Source of the DNA: Stutzerimonas stutzeri
GTDB taxonomy: Bacteria; Pseudomonadota; Gammaproteobacteria; Pseudomonadales; Pseudomonadaceae
Reading direction: 5' to 3'
Length of the DNA stretch: 47,663 nt
Assembly: GCF_000952685.1 (NCBI RefSeq)
Contig: NZ_JYHV01000017.1
Span: 1-47,663, forward strand
In this document: in pieces, positions 9,497-19,132 of the stretch
Layout of the letters: each line of letters opens with the position of its first letter
How positions within the stretch are numbered: the first letter of the stretch is position 1
The notes under the pieces: model-generated
The model's input: only the letters and a program-made list of their open reading frames with translations
Databases searched by the model: none
What the model was told of the DNA's origin: nothing
Made by a program: the position numbers and the translations under genes

Positions 9497-10336
9497 ATGA
9501 TCAAGAAATGCCTTTTTCCTGCGGCCGGATATGGCACGCGCTTCCTTCCTGCGACCAAGGCCATGCCCAAGGAGATGTTGCCGGTAGTGAACAAGCCGCT
9601 CATCCAGTACGGGGTTGAAGAGGCGCTGGCTGCAGGGCTTAACCAGATCTCGATCGTTACCGGTCGCGGCAAACGTTCCCTGGAAGACCACTTCGACATC
9701 AGCTATGAGCTGGAGCATCAGATCCGCAACACCGACAAGGAAAAGTACCTGGTCGGCATCCGTAAGCTGATTGACGAGTGCAGCTTCTCCTACACCCGCC
9801 AAGTCGAAATGAAGGGTCTGGGCCATGCCATTCTCAGCGGCCGCCCGCTGATTGGCGACGAGCCCTTTGCCGTGGTTCTGGCCGACGACCTGTGCATCAA
9901 CGTGGACGGAGATCCGGTACTGGCGCAGATGGTCAAGCTCTACAACCAGTTCCGCTGCTCGATTGTCGCCATTCAAGAAGTGCCGCCGGAAGAAACCAGT
10001 AAGTACGGTGTTATTGCCGGTGAAATGATCCGTGACGACATTTTCCGCGTCAGTCACATGGTCGAAAAGCCCAAGCCGGAAGACGCGCCGTCTAACCTGG
10101 CGATTATCGGTCGTTACATCCTGACGCCGGATATCTTTAACCTGATCGAGCAAACCGAGCCGGGCAAGGGCGGCGAGATCCAGATTACCGACGCCCTGAT
10201 GCGTCAGGCGCAGGATGGCTGCGTCCTGGCATACAAGTTCAAGGGCCAGCGTTTCGATTGCGGTAGCGCCGAGGGTTATATCGCGGCGACCAACTTCTGC
10301 TACGAGAACTTCTATCTGACCGGCAAGGCGTTCTGA
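9497..10336 (+). CDS. galU: UTP-glucose-1-phosphate uridylyltransferase
   Basis: A 279-residue nucleotidyltransferase that makes UDP-glucose from UTP and glucose-1-phosphate, feeding lipopolysaccharide core, exopolysaccharide and trehalose/glucan synthesis. The N-terminal AAGYGTRFLPATKAMPKEMLP is the nucleotide-binding signature of GalU; VLADDL holds the metal-binding aspartates; the C terminus keeps GGEIQITDA and FDCGSAEGY. The length is typical. The start at 9497 follows AAGGA with normal spacing. Downstream is a strong hairpin, then a VOC gene on the other strand and gor, the same order as in P. aeruginosa. No udg lies upstream in this window. Confidence 0.97.
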   Translation: MIKKCLFPAAGYGTRFLPATKAMPKEMLPVVNKPLIQYGVEEALAAGLNQISIVTGRGKRSLEDHFDISYELEHQIRNTDKEKYLVGIRKLIDECSFSYTRQVEMKGLGHAILSGRPLIGDEPFAVVLADDLCINVDGDPVLAQMVKLYNQFRCSIVAIQEVPPEETSKYGVIAGEMIRDDIFRVSHMVEKPKPEDAPSNLAIIGRYILTPDIFNLIEQTEPGKGGEIQITDALMRQAQDGCVLAYKFKGQRFDCGSAEGYIAATNFCYENFYLTGKAF

Positions 10337-10352
10337 TTCACCTAACGCCGAA

Positions 10353-10380
10353 CACAAAGCCACCCAAGGGTGGCTTTGTG
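10353..10380. terminator. Bidirectional hairpin between galU and the VOC gene
   Basis: A perfect 13-base inverted repeat (CACAAAGCCACCC at 10353-10365, GGGTGGCTTTGTG at 10368-10380) lies 17 bases after the galU stop and 5 bases after the stop of the convergent VOC gene. A/T-rich outer arms let it serve both directions. Confidence 0.8.
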
Positions 10381-10384
10381 CGTT

Positions 10385-10807
10385 TCATGGCGCCGGCATG
10401 TCATCGGCGCCTGGTCCCAACGGCTGGCCATAGCTGAACTCGACGTAGTTGCCCGCCGGATCCCGCAGGCCGCAGTAGTAGCCGACCGGGTAGGGTTCAT
10501 CACGCGGCTCCCAGATCAGGCAGCCAGCCTGGCGAGCCCGAGCGGCAATCGCATCGACTTCACCGCGGCTCGACAGCGCGAAGCCGAAATGGCTGTAGTC
10601 ATTGTCGGCCAGCGCACGGTCCTGCCCCCCCGGCATGATCACAAAGATGAAATCGCGCTCCTTGCCAGGCTCAGCCATCCAGACGATGCGTGAACCTTTT
10701 CCAGCGCGCTCGTGAAATACGTGCATTCCGCAGAACTGTGCATAGAACGCGATGCATGCGTCCAGGTCGGGGACATGCAAGGCGAGGTGGGTCAGGGTAG
10801 GGCGCAT
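10385..10807 (-). CDS. VOC/glyoxalase-family protein (PA2024-like)
   Basis: A 140-residue vicinal-oxygen-chelate fold protein. The two beta-alpha-beta-beta-beta halves are recognisable: THLALHVPDLDACIAFYAQFCGM at the start and YYCGLRDPAGNYVEFSYGQ near the end. Metal ligands would be a His in the first half (THLALH), a His in YSHFGFAL and a Glu in NYVEFS, the pattern of glyoxalase I and extradiol dioxygenases. The start at 10807 follows AAGGAG. The gene lies between galU and gor in opposite orientation, as PA2024 does in P. aeruginosa. Substrate unknown; the link to glutathione reductase next door would suit a glutathione-dependent detoxification role, but this is inference. Confidence 0.85.
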   Translation of the reverse strand: MRPTLTHLALHVPDLDACIAFYAQFCGMHVFHERAGKGSRIVWMAEPGKERDFIFVIMPGGQDRALADNDYSHFGFALSSRGEVDAIAARARQAGCLIWEPRDEPYPVGYYCGLRDPAGNYVEFSYGQPLGPGADDMPAP

Positions 10808-10879
10808 GCGGCACTCCTTCGATGATCGGGCCAACGACGTTGGGTTATGCTTTGCGTTCTACATTGGAGACAACAGTTC

Positions 10880-12238
10880 ATGGCTTACGACTTCGATCTA
10901 TTCGTCATCGGTGCCGGCTCCGGTGGTGTCCGTGCCGCTCGTTTCGCCGCTGGCTACGGTGCCCGCGTCGCGGTTGCCGAAAGCCGTTATCTGGGTGGCA
11001 CCTGCGTAAACGTCGGCTGCGTACCGAAGAAACTGCTGGTTTACGGTGCCCACTATGCCGAGGATATCGGTCAGGCCCAAGGCTATGGCTGGACCATCGA
11101 TGGTGCGACTTTCGACTGGAAGACCCTGATTGCCAATAAGGACCGCGAGATTCAACGCCTCAACGGTATCTATAAGAATCTCCTGGTCGACAGCGGCGTC
11201 ACCTTGCTGCAGGCGCATGCGCGGCTGGTCGATGCCCATACCGTCGAAGTAGACGGCCGTCACTACAGTGCCGAGCACATTTTGATCGCAACCGGTGGCT
11301 GGCCTTTCGTGCCGGACGTTCCGGGTCGCGAGCATGCGATCACCTCCAACGAAGCCTTTTATCTCGATGAGCTGCCGCGTCGCGCGCTGGTGGTCGGTGG
11401 CGGCTACATTGCTGTCGAGTTCGCCTCGATCTTCCATGGCTGTGGCGCCGAGACCAAGCTGCTTTATCGGGGCGACCTGTTCCTGCGTGGTTTCGATGGT
11501 TCGCTACGCGATCACCTCAAGGATGAGTTGATCAAGAAGGACATCGATCTGCAGTTCAACGCCGACATCGCGCGCATCGACAAACAGGCGGACGGCAGCT
11601 TGCTCGCCACACTGCAGGACGGTCGCGTATTGGAAACCGACTGTATTCTGTACGCCACTGGCCGGCGCCCGATGCTGGACGGGCTGGGGCTCGAGAATGT
11701 CGACGTCACGCTGGACAAACGCGGTTTCATTGCGGTTGACGAGCAGTTTCGAACTACCGCGCCATCGATCCTGGCAATCGGCGATGTAATCGGTCGCATC
11801 CAGTTGACCCCCGTTGCGCTTGCCGAAGGCATGGCGGTGGCGCGCCAGCTGTTCAAACCGGAGGAGTACCGGCCGGTCGATTACAACACCATCGCCACCG
11901 CGGTGTTCAGCTTGCCGAACATGGCGACGGTCGGCCTGACTGAAGAAGAAGCACGCAAGCAGGGGCACAAGGTGGTGTTGTTCGAGAGTCGCTTCAGACC
12001 CATGAAGCTGACCATGACCGGTAGCCTCGAGCGCAGCCTGATGAAGCTGGTGGTCGATGCCGAAACCGACAAGGTACTGGGCTGCCATATGGCCGGACCG
12101 GATGCCGGCGAGATCATGCAGGGCATGGCCATCGCCTTGAAAGCAGGTGCTACCAAGCGAATCTTCGACGATACGGTGGGTATCCATCCGACGGCGGCTG
12201 AAGAGTTCGTCACCATGCGCACGCCAACGGGAATCTGA
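10880..12238 (+). CDS. gor: Glutathione-disulfide reductase
   Basis: A 452-residue class I pyridine nucleotide-disulphide oxidoreductase that uses NADPH and FAD to reduce oxidised glutathione. It shows the FAD-binding GAGSGG at 11-16, the redox-active disulphide [13 protein letters not shown] (C42 and C47), the NADPH-binding [13 protein letters not shown], the second FAD segment FAIGDV-type (LAIGDVIG), and the C-terminal HPTAAEE carrying the catalytic His-Glu pair. The start at 10880 lies after GGAGA. It is divergent from the VOC gene, with only 72 bases between them, so their promoters overlap. A hairpin follows the stop codon. Confidence 0.96.
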   Translation: MAYDFDLFVIGAGSGGVRAARFAAGYGARVAVAESRYLGGTCVNVGCVPKKLLVYGAHYAEDIGQAQGYGWTIDGATFDWKTLIANKDREIQRLNGIYKNLLVDSGVTLLQAHARLVDAHTVEVDGRHYSAEHILIATGGWPFVPDVPGREHAITSNEAFYLDELPRRALVVGGGYIAVEFASIFHGCGAETKLLYRGDLFLRGFDGSLRDHLKDELIKKDIDLQFNADIARIDKQADGSLLATLQDGRVLETDCILYATGRRPMLDGLGLENVDVTLDKRGFIAVDEQFRTTAPSILAIGDVIGRIQLTPVALAEGMAVARQLFKPEEYRPVDYNTIATAVFSLPNMATVGLTEEEARKQGHKVVLFESRFRPMKLTMTGSLERSLMKLVVDAETDKVLGCHMAGPDAGEIMQGMAIALKAGATKRIFDDTVGIHPTAAEEFVTMRTPTGI

Positions 12239-12259
12239 TCGAAGCACTGTGTTGCGCAC

Positions 12260-12292
12260 GTCCGACCGGCCATGCGTCATGGCCGGTCGGAC
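12260..12292. terminator. 15-base-pair hairpin between gor and the copper chaperone gene
   Basis: GTCCGACCGGCCATG at 12260-12274 pairs perfectly with 12278-12292 around a three-base loop, 21 bases after the gor stop. No T-tract follows on either strand, so it may act as a transcript-stabilising hairpin or a weak terminator between two convergent genes. Confidence 0.6.
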
Positions 12293-12372
12293 AAGGCATC
12301 ATTGTGGAGGAGGGTGCTGATTTCCAGGGCGGGCAGCTAGGCACCTCAGCTGTCATCCGTGGTCGTCGACGC

Positions 12373-12864
12373 TCAATGATGCTGGTGGGTGTTGCCATTC
12401 GGCTCCGGAGCCTGCTCCTGAATGGCGACATCAACGGTTACTTCACCAGCTTTATCGAAAATCAGCGTAAGGGGGAAGCGCTCTCCGGCGACCAGCGGCT
12501 CGCTCAGTTTGAAAAGCATCACGTGATTGCCTCCCGGCTTGAACGCCACTTCGCCACCGGCAGGCAACTCGACCGAGTCGATACGCTCCATGCTCATCAC
12601 GTCGCCCTTATGGACATGGGTATGCAACTCGGCTCTTTCGGCGCGCGGGGTCTGAATGTCCATCAGTCGATCCGGCGTATTACCGGGATTGCTCAAAGTG
12701 AAGTACACCGCACCGGTAGGGGCGCTCGGCGGCATGGCACGGGACCATACCTGCGTAACGATCGGCTTCCCATCGTTCATTTGATGGCTGTGTGCATGGT
12801 CATCAGCCATGGCGGTCAGAGTAACCGTGCCGAGCACGAGAGCGGTTGCCAGACGAAGCAGCAT
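12373..12864 (-). CDS. Periplasmic PCu(A)C copper chaperone
   Basis: A 163-residue secreted protein of the PCu(A)C family, which binds Cu(I) in the periplasm and delivers it to the CuA site of cytochrome c oxidase. Residues 1-20 are a signal peptide ending in AMA. The exact family metal motif is present: H81, ten residues, M92, twenty-one residues, H114-x-M116. The His-rich N terminus of the mature protein (DDHAHSHQM) and C terminus (HQHH) could add copper sites. The start at 12864 follows TGGAG. No ScoI partner is adjacent in this window; the gene is convergent with gor and divergent from the DUF202 pair. Confidence 0.9.
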   Translation of the reverse strand: MLLRLATALVLGTVTLTAMADDHAHSHQMNDGKPIVTQVWSRAMPPSAPTGAVYFTLSNPGNTPDRLMDIQTPRAERAELHTHVHKGDVMSMERIDSVELPAGGEVAFKPGGNHVMLFKLSEPLVAGERFPLTLIFDKAGEVTVDVAIQEQAPEPNGNTHQHH

Positions 12865-13070
12865 GAAGTTTCTCCAGAGTGGTGTGCGATGCCGAACATT
12901 ATCATGACGGCTTTCACGTCTCATGAGAGCAAAGCCAATCGCGCCAGCGATGCTGGCGTCGCAATGAACCTGCAGCGCTGCTGCGTTTCTGTTTGAATGA
13001 AACGCCGAACGCGGTTTACAACGAAACGGGGACAGGCCTAGGTCCCATCTGATCGGAGATGCATCAACCA

Positions 13071-13439
13071 ATGGAACGAAGTCGCTGGAGTCACCGGCTG
13101 TTACCCGGCGGAAAAGAACCTGATCCGCGATTCACCCTGGCCAACGAAAGAACCTTTCTCGCCTGGATCCGCACGTCGCTGGCGCTATTGGCTGGCGGCG
13201 TCGCGGTCGAAGCCTTTGCCGGAAGCGTCTTTACCCTGGAGTTGCGCAAGGTGCTGGCCGTCTCGTTGTTATTGCTGGCCATGTTCATCAGCTCAACGGC
13301 CTGTATCCGCTGGCTGAGCATCGAACGGGCGATGCGCCACAGCGGCCCTTTGCCGTTTCCGTTGCTGATCCCGATTCTTTCGATCGGCGGCACGTTGGTT
13401 ACGCTGGTCCTTATCAGTTTCATCGCCCTGCGCAGCTGA
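13071..13439 (+). CDS. DUF202 inner-membrane protein (YidH-like)
   Basis: A 122-residue DUF202 protein. The soluble start PRFTLANERTFLAWIRTSLALLAGG is the family signature, followed by three predicted membrane segments (about 30-50, 60-82 and 100-120). Function in the family is unknown. ATG 13071 is preferred over ATG 13059, since the GGAG site touches the latter, but the resulting 12-base spacing is long and the start remains uncertain. It is followed after one base by a second DUF202 gene, mirroring the yidH-yidG pair of enterobacteria. Confidence 0.85.
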   Translation: MERSRWSHRLLPGGKEPDPRFTLANERTFLAWIRTSLALLAGGVAVEAFAGSVFTLELRKVLAVSLLLLAMFISSTACIRWLSIERAMRHSGPLPFPLLIPILSIGGTLVTLVLISFIALRS

Positions 13440-13440
13440 C

Positions 13441-13815
13441 ATGCACATATCCTTTCGTCGTCGCCTGGAGCCCAAACCGCCGCGGCCGCCGTTGCACGAA
13501 GACCCGGGGTTGCAGCCGGAACGCACCTCGCTGGCTTGGGGTCGAACGCTGCTCACCATGCTCACCGTCAGCTCACTTTTCTTGCGCTGGATGCCATATC
13601 ACGGAACCTTCGTCGCGATGCTGATCGCACTGTCGTTGCTCACGGCGCTAGGCATCTGGACCACCCAACGGCATCGTTACACACGCAGTGCCAGCGGCGT
13701 GAAAAGTGGACGCATTCAAGCTGACGCGGTCTCGGTACTGTGGTTGGGTGCTTCAGTTTCCATACTCGCCGTGTTAGGGCTCTATACCGTTATTTTCTTG
13801 CCGATCAGTAGGTGA
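13441..13815 (+). CDS. Second DUF202 membrane protein (YidG-like)
   Basis: A 124-residue paralogue of the preceding gene. DPGLQPERTSLAWGRTLLTMLTV is the DUF202 signature, and three hydrophobic segments follow. The start codon comes one base after the stop of the first DUF202 gene, so the two are surely co-transcribed and probably act together, perhaps as a hetero-oligomer. No biochemical role can be given. The next gene, a threonine aldolase, begins 23 bases later and may share the transcript. Confidence 0.85.
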   Translation: MHISFRRRLEPKPPRPPLHEDPGLQPERTSLAWGRTLLTMLTVSSLFLRWMPYHGTFVAMLIALSLLTALGIWTTQRHRYTRSASGVKSGRIQADAVSVLWLGASVSILAVLGLYTVIFLPISR

Positions 13816-13838
13816 GGCAGCAACCAGAAGAGGCTTAG

Positions 13839-14885
13839 ATGACCACCGCCAATCAGCAATTTGCCAGCGACAACTATTCGGGCATCTGCCCGGAAGCTTG
13901 GGAGGCCATGGCCCGGGCGAACCAGGGCCATGATCGGGCTTACGGCGACGACCAATGGACGACCCGCGCCGCGGACCATTTCCGCCAGTTGTTCGAAACC
14001 GATTGCGAAGTGTTCTTCGCGTTCAATGGCACGGCGGCCAACTCTCTGGCGCTGTCTTCGCTCTGTCAGAGCTATCACAGCGTGATATGCGGCGATATCG
14101 CGCATATCGAGACTGATGAATGTGGCGCGCCGGAATTCTTCTCCAACGGCTCCAAACTGCTGGTGGCGCGGACCGAGCAAGGCAAGCTCACACCCACGGC
14201 AATCCGTGAAATTGCGCTGAAGCGCAAGGACATCCATTACCCCAAGCCGCGCGTCGTCAGCATTACCCAGGCCACTGAAATCGGCACCGTATACCGGCCC
14301 GACGAACTCCAGGCCATCAGCGATACCTGCAAAGAACTGGGGCTGCATCTGCATATGGACGGCGCACGTTTCGCCAATGCCTGTGCGTTTCTTGGCTTAT
14401 CGCCGGCGGAGCTGAGCTGGAAGGCTGGCGTGGACGTGCTCTGTTTCGGCGGGACCAAGAACGGTATGGCCGTGGGCGAAGCCATTCTGTTTTTCAATCG
14501 CGACCTGGCTGAAGATTTCGAATACCGCTGCAAACAGGCCGGACAGCTGGCGTCCAAGATGCGCTTTCTATCTGCGCCATGGGTCGGCTTGCTGGAAAAC
14601 AATGCCTGGATGAGATACGCCGACCATGCGAACAGCTGCGCCCAGTTACTTGCGACGTTGATCAGCGATGTGCCGGGCGTGGAGCTGATGTTTCCCGTCG
14701 AGGCCAATGGCGTTTTCGTAAGCATCCCACCCTTGGCCCTGGAAGCGCTTAGAAGCCGCGGTTGGATGTTCTACACCTTCATCGGTGTCGGCGGTGCGCG
14801 CTTCATGTGCTCCTGGGATACCAGCGAGGAGCGTGTGCGGCAGTTGGCGGATGACATTCGCGTTGTCGTTATGGAGAACCAGTAG
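13839..14885 (+). CDS. ltaE: Low-specificity L-threonine aldolase
   Basis: A 348-residue PLP enzyme of the beta-eliminating lyase family that splits L-threonine or L-allo-threonine into glycine and acetaldehyde. The PLP lysine is K207 in CFGGTKNGM, with the upstream MDGARFANA region that contacts the cofactor and AFNGTAAN near 62-68 that binds phosphate. Length and spacing are typical. The start at 13839 follows AGAGG. It lies directly downstream of the DUF202 pair on the same strand; this link has no obvious functional meaning. The exact stereospecificity cannot be told from sequence. Confidence 0.92.
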   Translation: MTTANQQFASDNYSGICPEAWEAMARANQGHDRAYGDDQWTTRAADHFRQLFETDCEVFFAFNGTAANSLALSSLCQSYHSVICGDIAHIETDECGAPEFFSNGSKLLVARTEQGKLTPTAIREIALKRKDIHYPKPRVVSITQATEIGTVYRPDELQAISDTCKELGLHLHMDGARFANACAFLGLSPAELSWKAGVDVLCFGGTKNGMAVGEAILFFNRDLAEDFEYRCKQAGQLASKMRFLSAPWVGLLENNAWMRYADHANSCAQLLATLISDVPGVELMFPVEANGVFVSIPPLALEALRSRGWMFYTFIGVGGARFMCSWDTSEERVRQLADDIRVVVMENQ

Positions 14886-15334
14886 TTGCGACCTTCGCCG
14901 GTGCCGCACGGAAGCGGCATCCACCCGGTTTGCGGCCGAAGCCGATAGACATTGATTAATTCACAGGTTGGTTTGCACGGCCGGTTCAATCCAGCCCGAA
15001 GATGTTCGCGGCGGATCTAGTAAAAGATCCCGCCGGCATCGTGAAGCATGTACATGGCGCCTCGGCGATCATTAACTCCGACTACATGCCGTGGACAAAA
15101 CGACGTACTACAGCGTTTGGGATTTTCCGGACGAATCGATGTACTTCATGGTCTGCTCCACCGGTTCGCAGACAGCACTATCTCGAGTCGAGATAGACAA
15201 CACTTTTTCTATATCCAGCTTCGTTCCGTACGCATCTGAACAAAAGATGGGTGTGATATTGGTTATCACACCCATCGATGCGGAACACGGGTGCCGTGAT
15301 CCGGTGCGCCCGTAAGTTAGTGCATTGGTTTACG
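14886..15334. other. Intergenic region between ltaE and xylH
   Basis: About 450 bases where two transcripts converge. It contains the xyl operon terminator near 15246-15276. A 74-codon open frame at 15091-15315 runs through that hairpin, has no ribosome site and resembles nothing I know, so I do not call it a gene. Otherwise I see nothing. Confidence 0.6.
15242..15276 (-). terminator. Terminator of the xylose operon
   Basis: A perfect 13-base inverted repeat (15246-15258 with 15264-15276, loop TTGGT) lies about 60 bases after the xylH stop. On the minus strand the second arm is followed by TTTT, which fits a Rho-independent terminator for xylA-xylF-xylG-xylH. Confidence 0.8.
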
Positions 15335-16471
15335 TCAGCGCCGTCCGGTTCGGGTGCTCACGTCTACCCACACGGCCAGCACCAGAATGCTGCCTTTGAC
15401 AATCATCTGCCAGTAGCTGTCTACGTCGAGCATGGACATGCCGTTGTCCAGACTGGTGATGACCAGCGCGCCAAGGAGGGCGCCGTAGACAGTGCCGGAG
15501 CCACCGCGCATCGAGGTGCCGCCAATGAAGCAGGCGGCGATGGCGTCGAGTTCGCCCATGCTGCCGGCCGACGGTGAGCCGGCGGCCAGGCGCGCGGTGT
15601 TGACCATGCCGGCGAATGCGCACATCACACCCATGATGCCGAAGATCCACAGTTTCACGGCCTGGACGTTGATGCCCGATAGCCGCGTCGCCTCCATGTT
15701 GCTACCAACCGAATAGATGCGTCGGCCGAATACGGTCTGGCTGGTGACGTAGCTGAACACGCCAAGCAGAACGAGCAGGAGCAGCACAGGAACCGGAATG
15801 CCGTCGTAGCTGTTAAGCGTGTAGACGAACCCGGCCAGCACGGCGCCTATCAAGGCCACGCGCAACAGGTCGCGAACCAGCGAGTGCGCAGCCAGCCCGT
15901 GAAGGGCGCGATTGCGGCGCTGTCTCCACGTCAGGAACAGCGTCAGGGCGAACAGCAGTACGCCAAGTACCACACCCACCGTATGCGGCAAATAACCCTG
16001 GCCGATGTAAACCAGGGACGGCGATACCGGAGCAATGGTGGTGCCGCCGGTGATCCCCAGCAGGATTCCGCGAAACGCCAACATGCCCCCCAGCCCCACG
16101 ATGAAGGAGGGGATGCGCAGGTAGGCGGTCATGTAGCCGTTTGCCAGCCCGATCATCAGCCCGCACAGAGCGACCAGGCTCAGGTTCGCCAGGAGCGGCA
16201 CGTTGTAAATCACGTCCAGGATCGCTGCCAGCCCGCCAAGCAGGCCAAGCAGCGAGCCCACCGACAGATCGATCTCGCCGCTGATAATCACCAGCACCAT
16301 GCCGCAGGCGAGAATTCCCGTGATGGACATCTGCCGCAGCAGGTTGGAAAGGTTACGCGGCGTCAGAAACCCGCCCTCGGTCTGCCAACTGAAGAACAAC
16401 CAGATAATCGCTACAGCGATCACCAGCGCGAGCATCTTGTAGCGGCTGAATAATTGTTTGACGTGGTTCAT
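15335..16471 (-). CDS. xylH: D-xylose ABC transporter permease
   Basis: A 378-residue inner-membrane permease of the ribose/xylose ABC family with about ten hydrophobic segments. Family features include GILACGMVLVIISGEIDLSVGS near 50-72 and IAACFIGGTSMRGGSGTVYGALLGA near 310-335, the segment that contacts the ATPase. It is the channel for D-xylose delivered by XylF and powered by XylG. Its ATG abuts the xylG stop (TAAATG), so the two are translationally coupled. It is the last gene of the operon and is followed by a terminator. Confidence 0.94.
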   Translation of the reverse strand: MNHVKQLFSRYKMLALVIAVAIIWLFFSWQTEGGFLTPRNLSNLLRQMSITGILACGMVLVIISGEIDLSVGSLLGLLGGLAAILDVIYNVPLLANLSLVALCGLMIGLANGYMTAYLRIPSFIVGLGGMLAFRGILLGITGGTTIAPVSPSLVYIGQGYLPHTVGVVLGVLLFALTLFLTWRQRRNRALHGLAAHSLVRDLLRVALIGAVLAGFVYTLNSYDGIPVPVLLLLVLLGVFSYVTSQTVFGRRIYSVGSNMEATRLSGINVQAVKLWIFGIMGVMCAFAGMVNTARLAAGSPSAGSMGELDAIAACFIGGTSMRGGSGTVYGALLGALVITSLDNGMSMLDVDSYWQMIVKGSILVLAVWVDVSTRTGRR

Positions 16472-18028
16472 TTACGCGGACTTCCGATCATTATCGTTAT
16501 GGTCAGCGGGTTGGCTGAGCGCGGCGGCGAGCACCTGTTCCTGGGTGAGTCCGTGATTGACGAAGTCTCCGCGTAGTTGGCCTTCGCCGATGACTAGGAC
16601 ACGGTCGGAAATTCCCAGCACTTCGGCCAGCTCCGACGAAACCATGATGATCGACACGCCTTGAGCCGCTAGCGCACCCATCAGCTTGTAAATCTCGTAC
16701 TTGGCACCGACGTCCACCCCGCGGGTGGGTTCGTCGAGAATCAGCACGCGGGGCCGCGTCAGAAGCATCTTGGCTAGCACGGCCTTCTGCTGATTGCCGC
16801 CGGAGAGACTGGTGATCGGTAAAAAGGGGCTCGCGGTCTTGAGATGCATGCGCGAAATTTCCTGATCGATGCTGCTCAGCTCAGCTTCGGCATCGATGCG
16901 GGTCATCCTCGCGTAGTTCTCCAGGACCGCCAGCGTGATGTTCTGGCCGACACCCAGGTCCGGGATGATGCCTTGGCGCTTGCGGTCTTCGGGAACCATG
17001 CACAGCCCGGCGCGGATGGATTTGCGTGGCGTTCGGGTGTCGATCGGCTTGCCCTCTAGCAAGACGTCCGCTTCGTACCCGCCCGGATAGGAGCCGAAAA
17101 GCGCCGACACCAGCTCCGTGCGGCCGGCGCCGACCAGCCCCGCGATACCGAGGATTTCTCCGCGCTTGAGAACGAAGGAAATGTCGTCGACCCGTTTGCG
17201 CTTGGGATTGTCGACGTCGTAGCAGGTGACGTGGCGCGCCTCGAAGATCACTTCGCCGATGTCGTGGGGTTCGGTGGGGTAGAGGTTGCTCATCTCCCGT
17301 CCCACCATCTGGGCGATGATTTTCGGAATATCCATGTCCGTCATGGCGGTCGTTGCGATGTGTTGGCCGTCGCGGATCACCGAAATGGTGTCGCACACGG
17401 CCGCCACTTCATCGAGCTTGTGGGAGATATAGACGCAGGCTACGCCCTTAGCCTTGAGGTCGCGGATGATGTCCAGCAACACCTCGATTTCCGAGCGGGT
17501 GAGGGCGGATGAAGGCTCGTCGAGGATCAGCAGCCGCGCTTGCTTGTTCAATGCCTTGGCGATTTCCACCAGCTGCTGGTAGCCACCGCCGTACTGCGAC
17601 ACCGGCAGCGAGACGTTCATGTCTGGCACCTTGAGTTCACGCATCAGGGCTTCGGCGCGGTGGATCATCGCCGGATAGTTCATGCGCCCGCCGGGCAGGG
17701 TCAGCTCGTGGCCCATGAAGATGTTTTCGACCACCGACAGGTCCGGAACCAGCGTCAGCTCCTGATGGATGATGACGATCCCGGCCGCTTCGGTTTCGTT
17801 GATCGATTTTGCCCGTAGCGGCTGACCGTCCCAGAGAATTTCACCGTCCCAGGTGCCGTAGGGATAGACGCCCGAGAGCACTTTCATCAGCGTGGACTTG
17901 CCGGCGCCATTCTCACCGCAGAGGCCCACGCATTCGCTAGGCTTGATCTTGATATCGATGCCGTCAAGGGCTTTGACGCCGTTGAAGGCTTTGACGATGC
18001 CGTTCATTTGCAGCAGGTAATCGGTCAC
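16472..18028 (-). CDS. xylG: D-xylose ABC transporter ATP-binding protein
   Basis: A 518-residue double ABC ATPase typical of sugar importers. The first domain has Walker [10 protein letters not shown] near 38-46, the signature region [13 protein letters not shown] and Walker [12 protein letters not shown]. The second domain has the degenerate P-loop GLVGAGRTE, signature [13 protein letters not shown] and Walker [13 protein letters not shown]. The lone canonical P-loop in the first domain is usual for this family. The start is GTG at 18028 with a modest GAG site; an internal ATG at 18007 would lose the first beta strand. About 100 bases without a gene separate it from xylF. Confidence 0.94.
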   Translation of the reverse strand: MTDYLLQMNGIVKAFNGVKALDGIDIKIKPSECVGLCGENGAGKSTLMKVLSGVYPYGTWDGEILWDGQPLRAKSINETEAAGIVIIHQELTLVPDLSVVENIFMGHELTLPGGRMNYPAMIHRAEALMRELKVPDMNVSLPVSQYGGGYQQLVEIAKALNKQARLLILDEPSSALTRSEIEVLLDIIRDLKAKGVACVYISHKLDEVAAVCDTISVIRDGQHIATTAMTDMDIPKIIAQMVGREMSNLYPTEPHDIGEVIFEARHVTCYDVDNPKRKRVDDISFVLKRGEILGIAGLVGAGRTELVSALFGSYPGGYEADVLLEGKPIDTRTPRKSIRAGLCMVPEDRKRQGIIPDLGVGQNITLAVLENYARMTRIDAEAELSSIDQEISRMHLKTASPFLPITSLSGGNQQKAVLAKMLLTRPRVLILDEPTRGVDVGAKYEIYKLMGALAAQGVSIIMVSSELAEVLGISDRVLVIGEGQLRGDFVNHGLTQEQVLAAALSQPADHNDNDRKSA

Positions 18029-18130
18029 GGGAGATACTCACAGATAAGCAACGGGCGGGGACGGCAGGGGCGCCTGCCAATCCACGTGGGTCGCGGTCGG
18101 GTCGTCAGTCGAGTCTGCTCAGCTCGATGA

Positions 18131-19132
18131 TCATTGCCCGGCGATCTGTGCCTTGGTGTAGAAGCCGTCCTTTTCCAGCAGATCGATGTTGTCGCGAGTC
18201 AACAGGGTAGGGGTGAGCAGGATGGTGTCGACTTGCTTGGCGCCGTTGTCGAGCTGGGAGCTGTAAGCTGGCTTCTCGTTGCGCGCCAGCTGCACCGAGA
18301 GCTTGGCGGCTTCCGAGGCGATCAGTTTCAGCGGCTTGTAGACGGTCATGGTCTGGGTGCCTCCGATTACCCGCTTGACCGCCGCCAGGTCGGCATCCTG
18401 GCCGGAAATCGGCACCTTGCCGGCCAGCTTCTGCGCCGCCAGCGCCTGGATAGCGCCCCCTGCCGTGGCGTCATTGGAGGCGACGATGCCATCGATCTTG
18501 TTGTCGTTTCGGGTAAGGGCGTTTTCGACGATGCTGAGCGCTTCGGTCGGGTTCCATTCCTTGACCCACTGTTGCCCGACGATCTTGACGTCGCCCTTGT
18601 CGATCGCCGGCTGCAAGACCTTCATCTGCCCTTCACGCAGCACCTTGGCGTTGTTGTCCGTAGGGGCGCCACCGAGGAGGAAGTAGTTGCCCTTGGGCGC
18701 CGCCTGCAGCACGCCCTGGGCCTGCAGTTCACCGACCTTTTCGTTGTCGAATGAAATGTAGGCGTCTATATCGGCGTTCAGAATCAGCCGGTCGTAGGAC
18801 ACCACCTTGATTCCGGCTCGCTTGGCCTCGGCCACGACGTTGGTCAGCACGGTTGCGTTGAACGGCACGATGACGATCACGTCGACGCCGCGGGAGATGA
18901 GGTTCTCGATCTGTGAAATCTGCTTCTGCTCGTTGGCATCGGCCGACTGGACGAAGACCTTGGCGCCCAATTGCTCCGCCGCCGCGACGAAGTAATCACG
19001 GTCCCGGGCCCAACGCTCCAGGCGCAGGTCATCGATGGAGAAGCCGATTTTCGGATTCGCGGGATCGGCCATGAGTGGAAGCGAGAGCAGGGCAAGGGCC
19101 CCGGCGAGGAACATGCGCTTTACGGTTTTCAT
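18131..19132 (-). CDS. xylF: D-xylose-binding periplasmic protein
   Basis: A 333-residue periplasmic binding protein. Residues 1-22 are a signal peptide (MKTVKRMFLAGALALL, ending LMA-DP). The mature part begins KIGFSIDDLRLERWARDRDYF, the xylose-binding family signature, and contains GQDADLAAVKRVIGGTQTMTVYKP that lines the sugar cleft and hinge. It captures D-xylose and hands it to XylH/XylG. The start at 19132 follows AAGGG. It lies between xylA and xylG, 136 bases after the xylA stop, a gap that could hold a second promoter, although none is clear. Confidence 0.95.
   Translation of the reverse strand: MKTVKRMFLAGALALLSLPLMADPANPKIGFSIDDLRLERWARDRDYFVAAAEQLGAKVFVQSADANEQKQISQIENLISRGVDVIVIVPFNATVLTNVVAEAKRAGIKVVSYDRLILNADIDAYISFDNEKVGELQAQGVLQAAPKGNYFLLGGAPTDNNAKVLREGQMKVLQPAIDKGDVKIVGQQWVKEWNPTEALSIVENALTRNDNKIDGIVASNDATAGGAIQALAAQKLAGKVPISGQDADLAAVKRVIGGTQTMTVYKPLKLIASEAAKLSVQLARNEKPAYSSQLDNGAKQVDTILLTPTLLTRDNIDLLEKDGFYTKAQIAGQ

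Noticed and set aside
15091..15315. A 74-codon frame before the xylose operon terminator
   Set aside because: It runs through the terminator hairpin, lacks a ribosome site and resembles nothing known to me.
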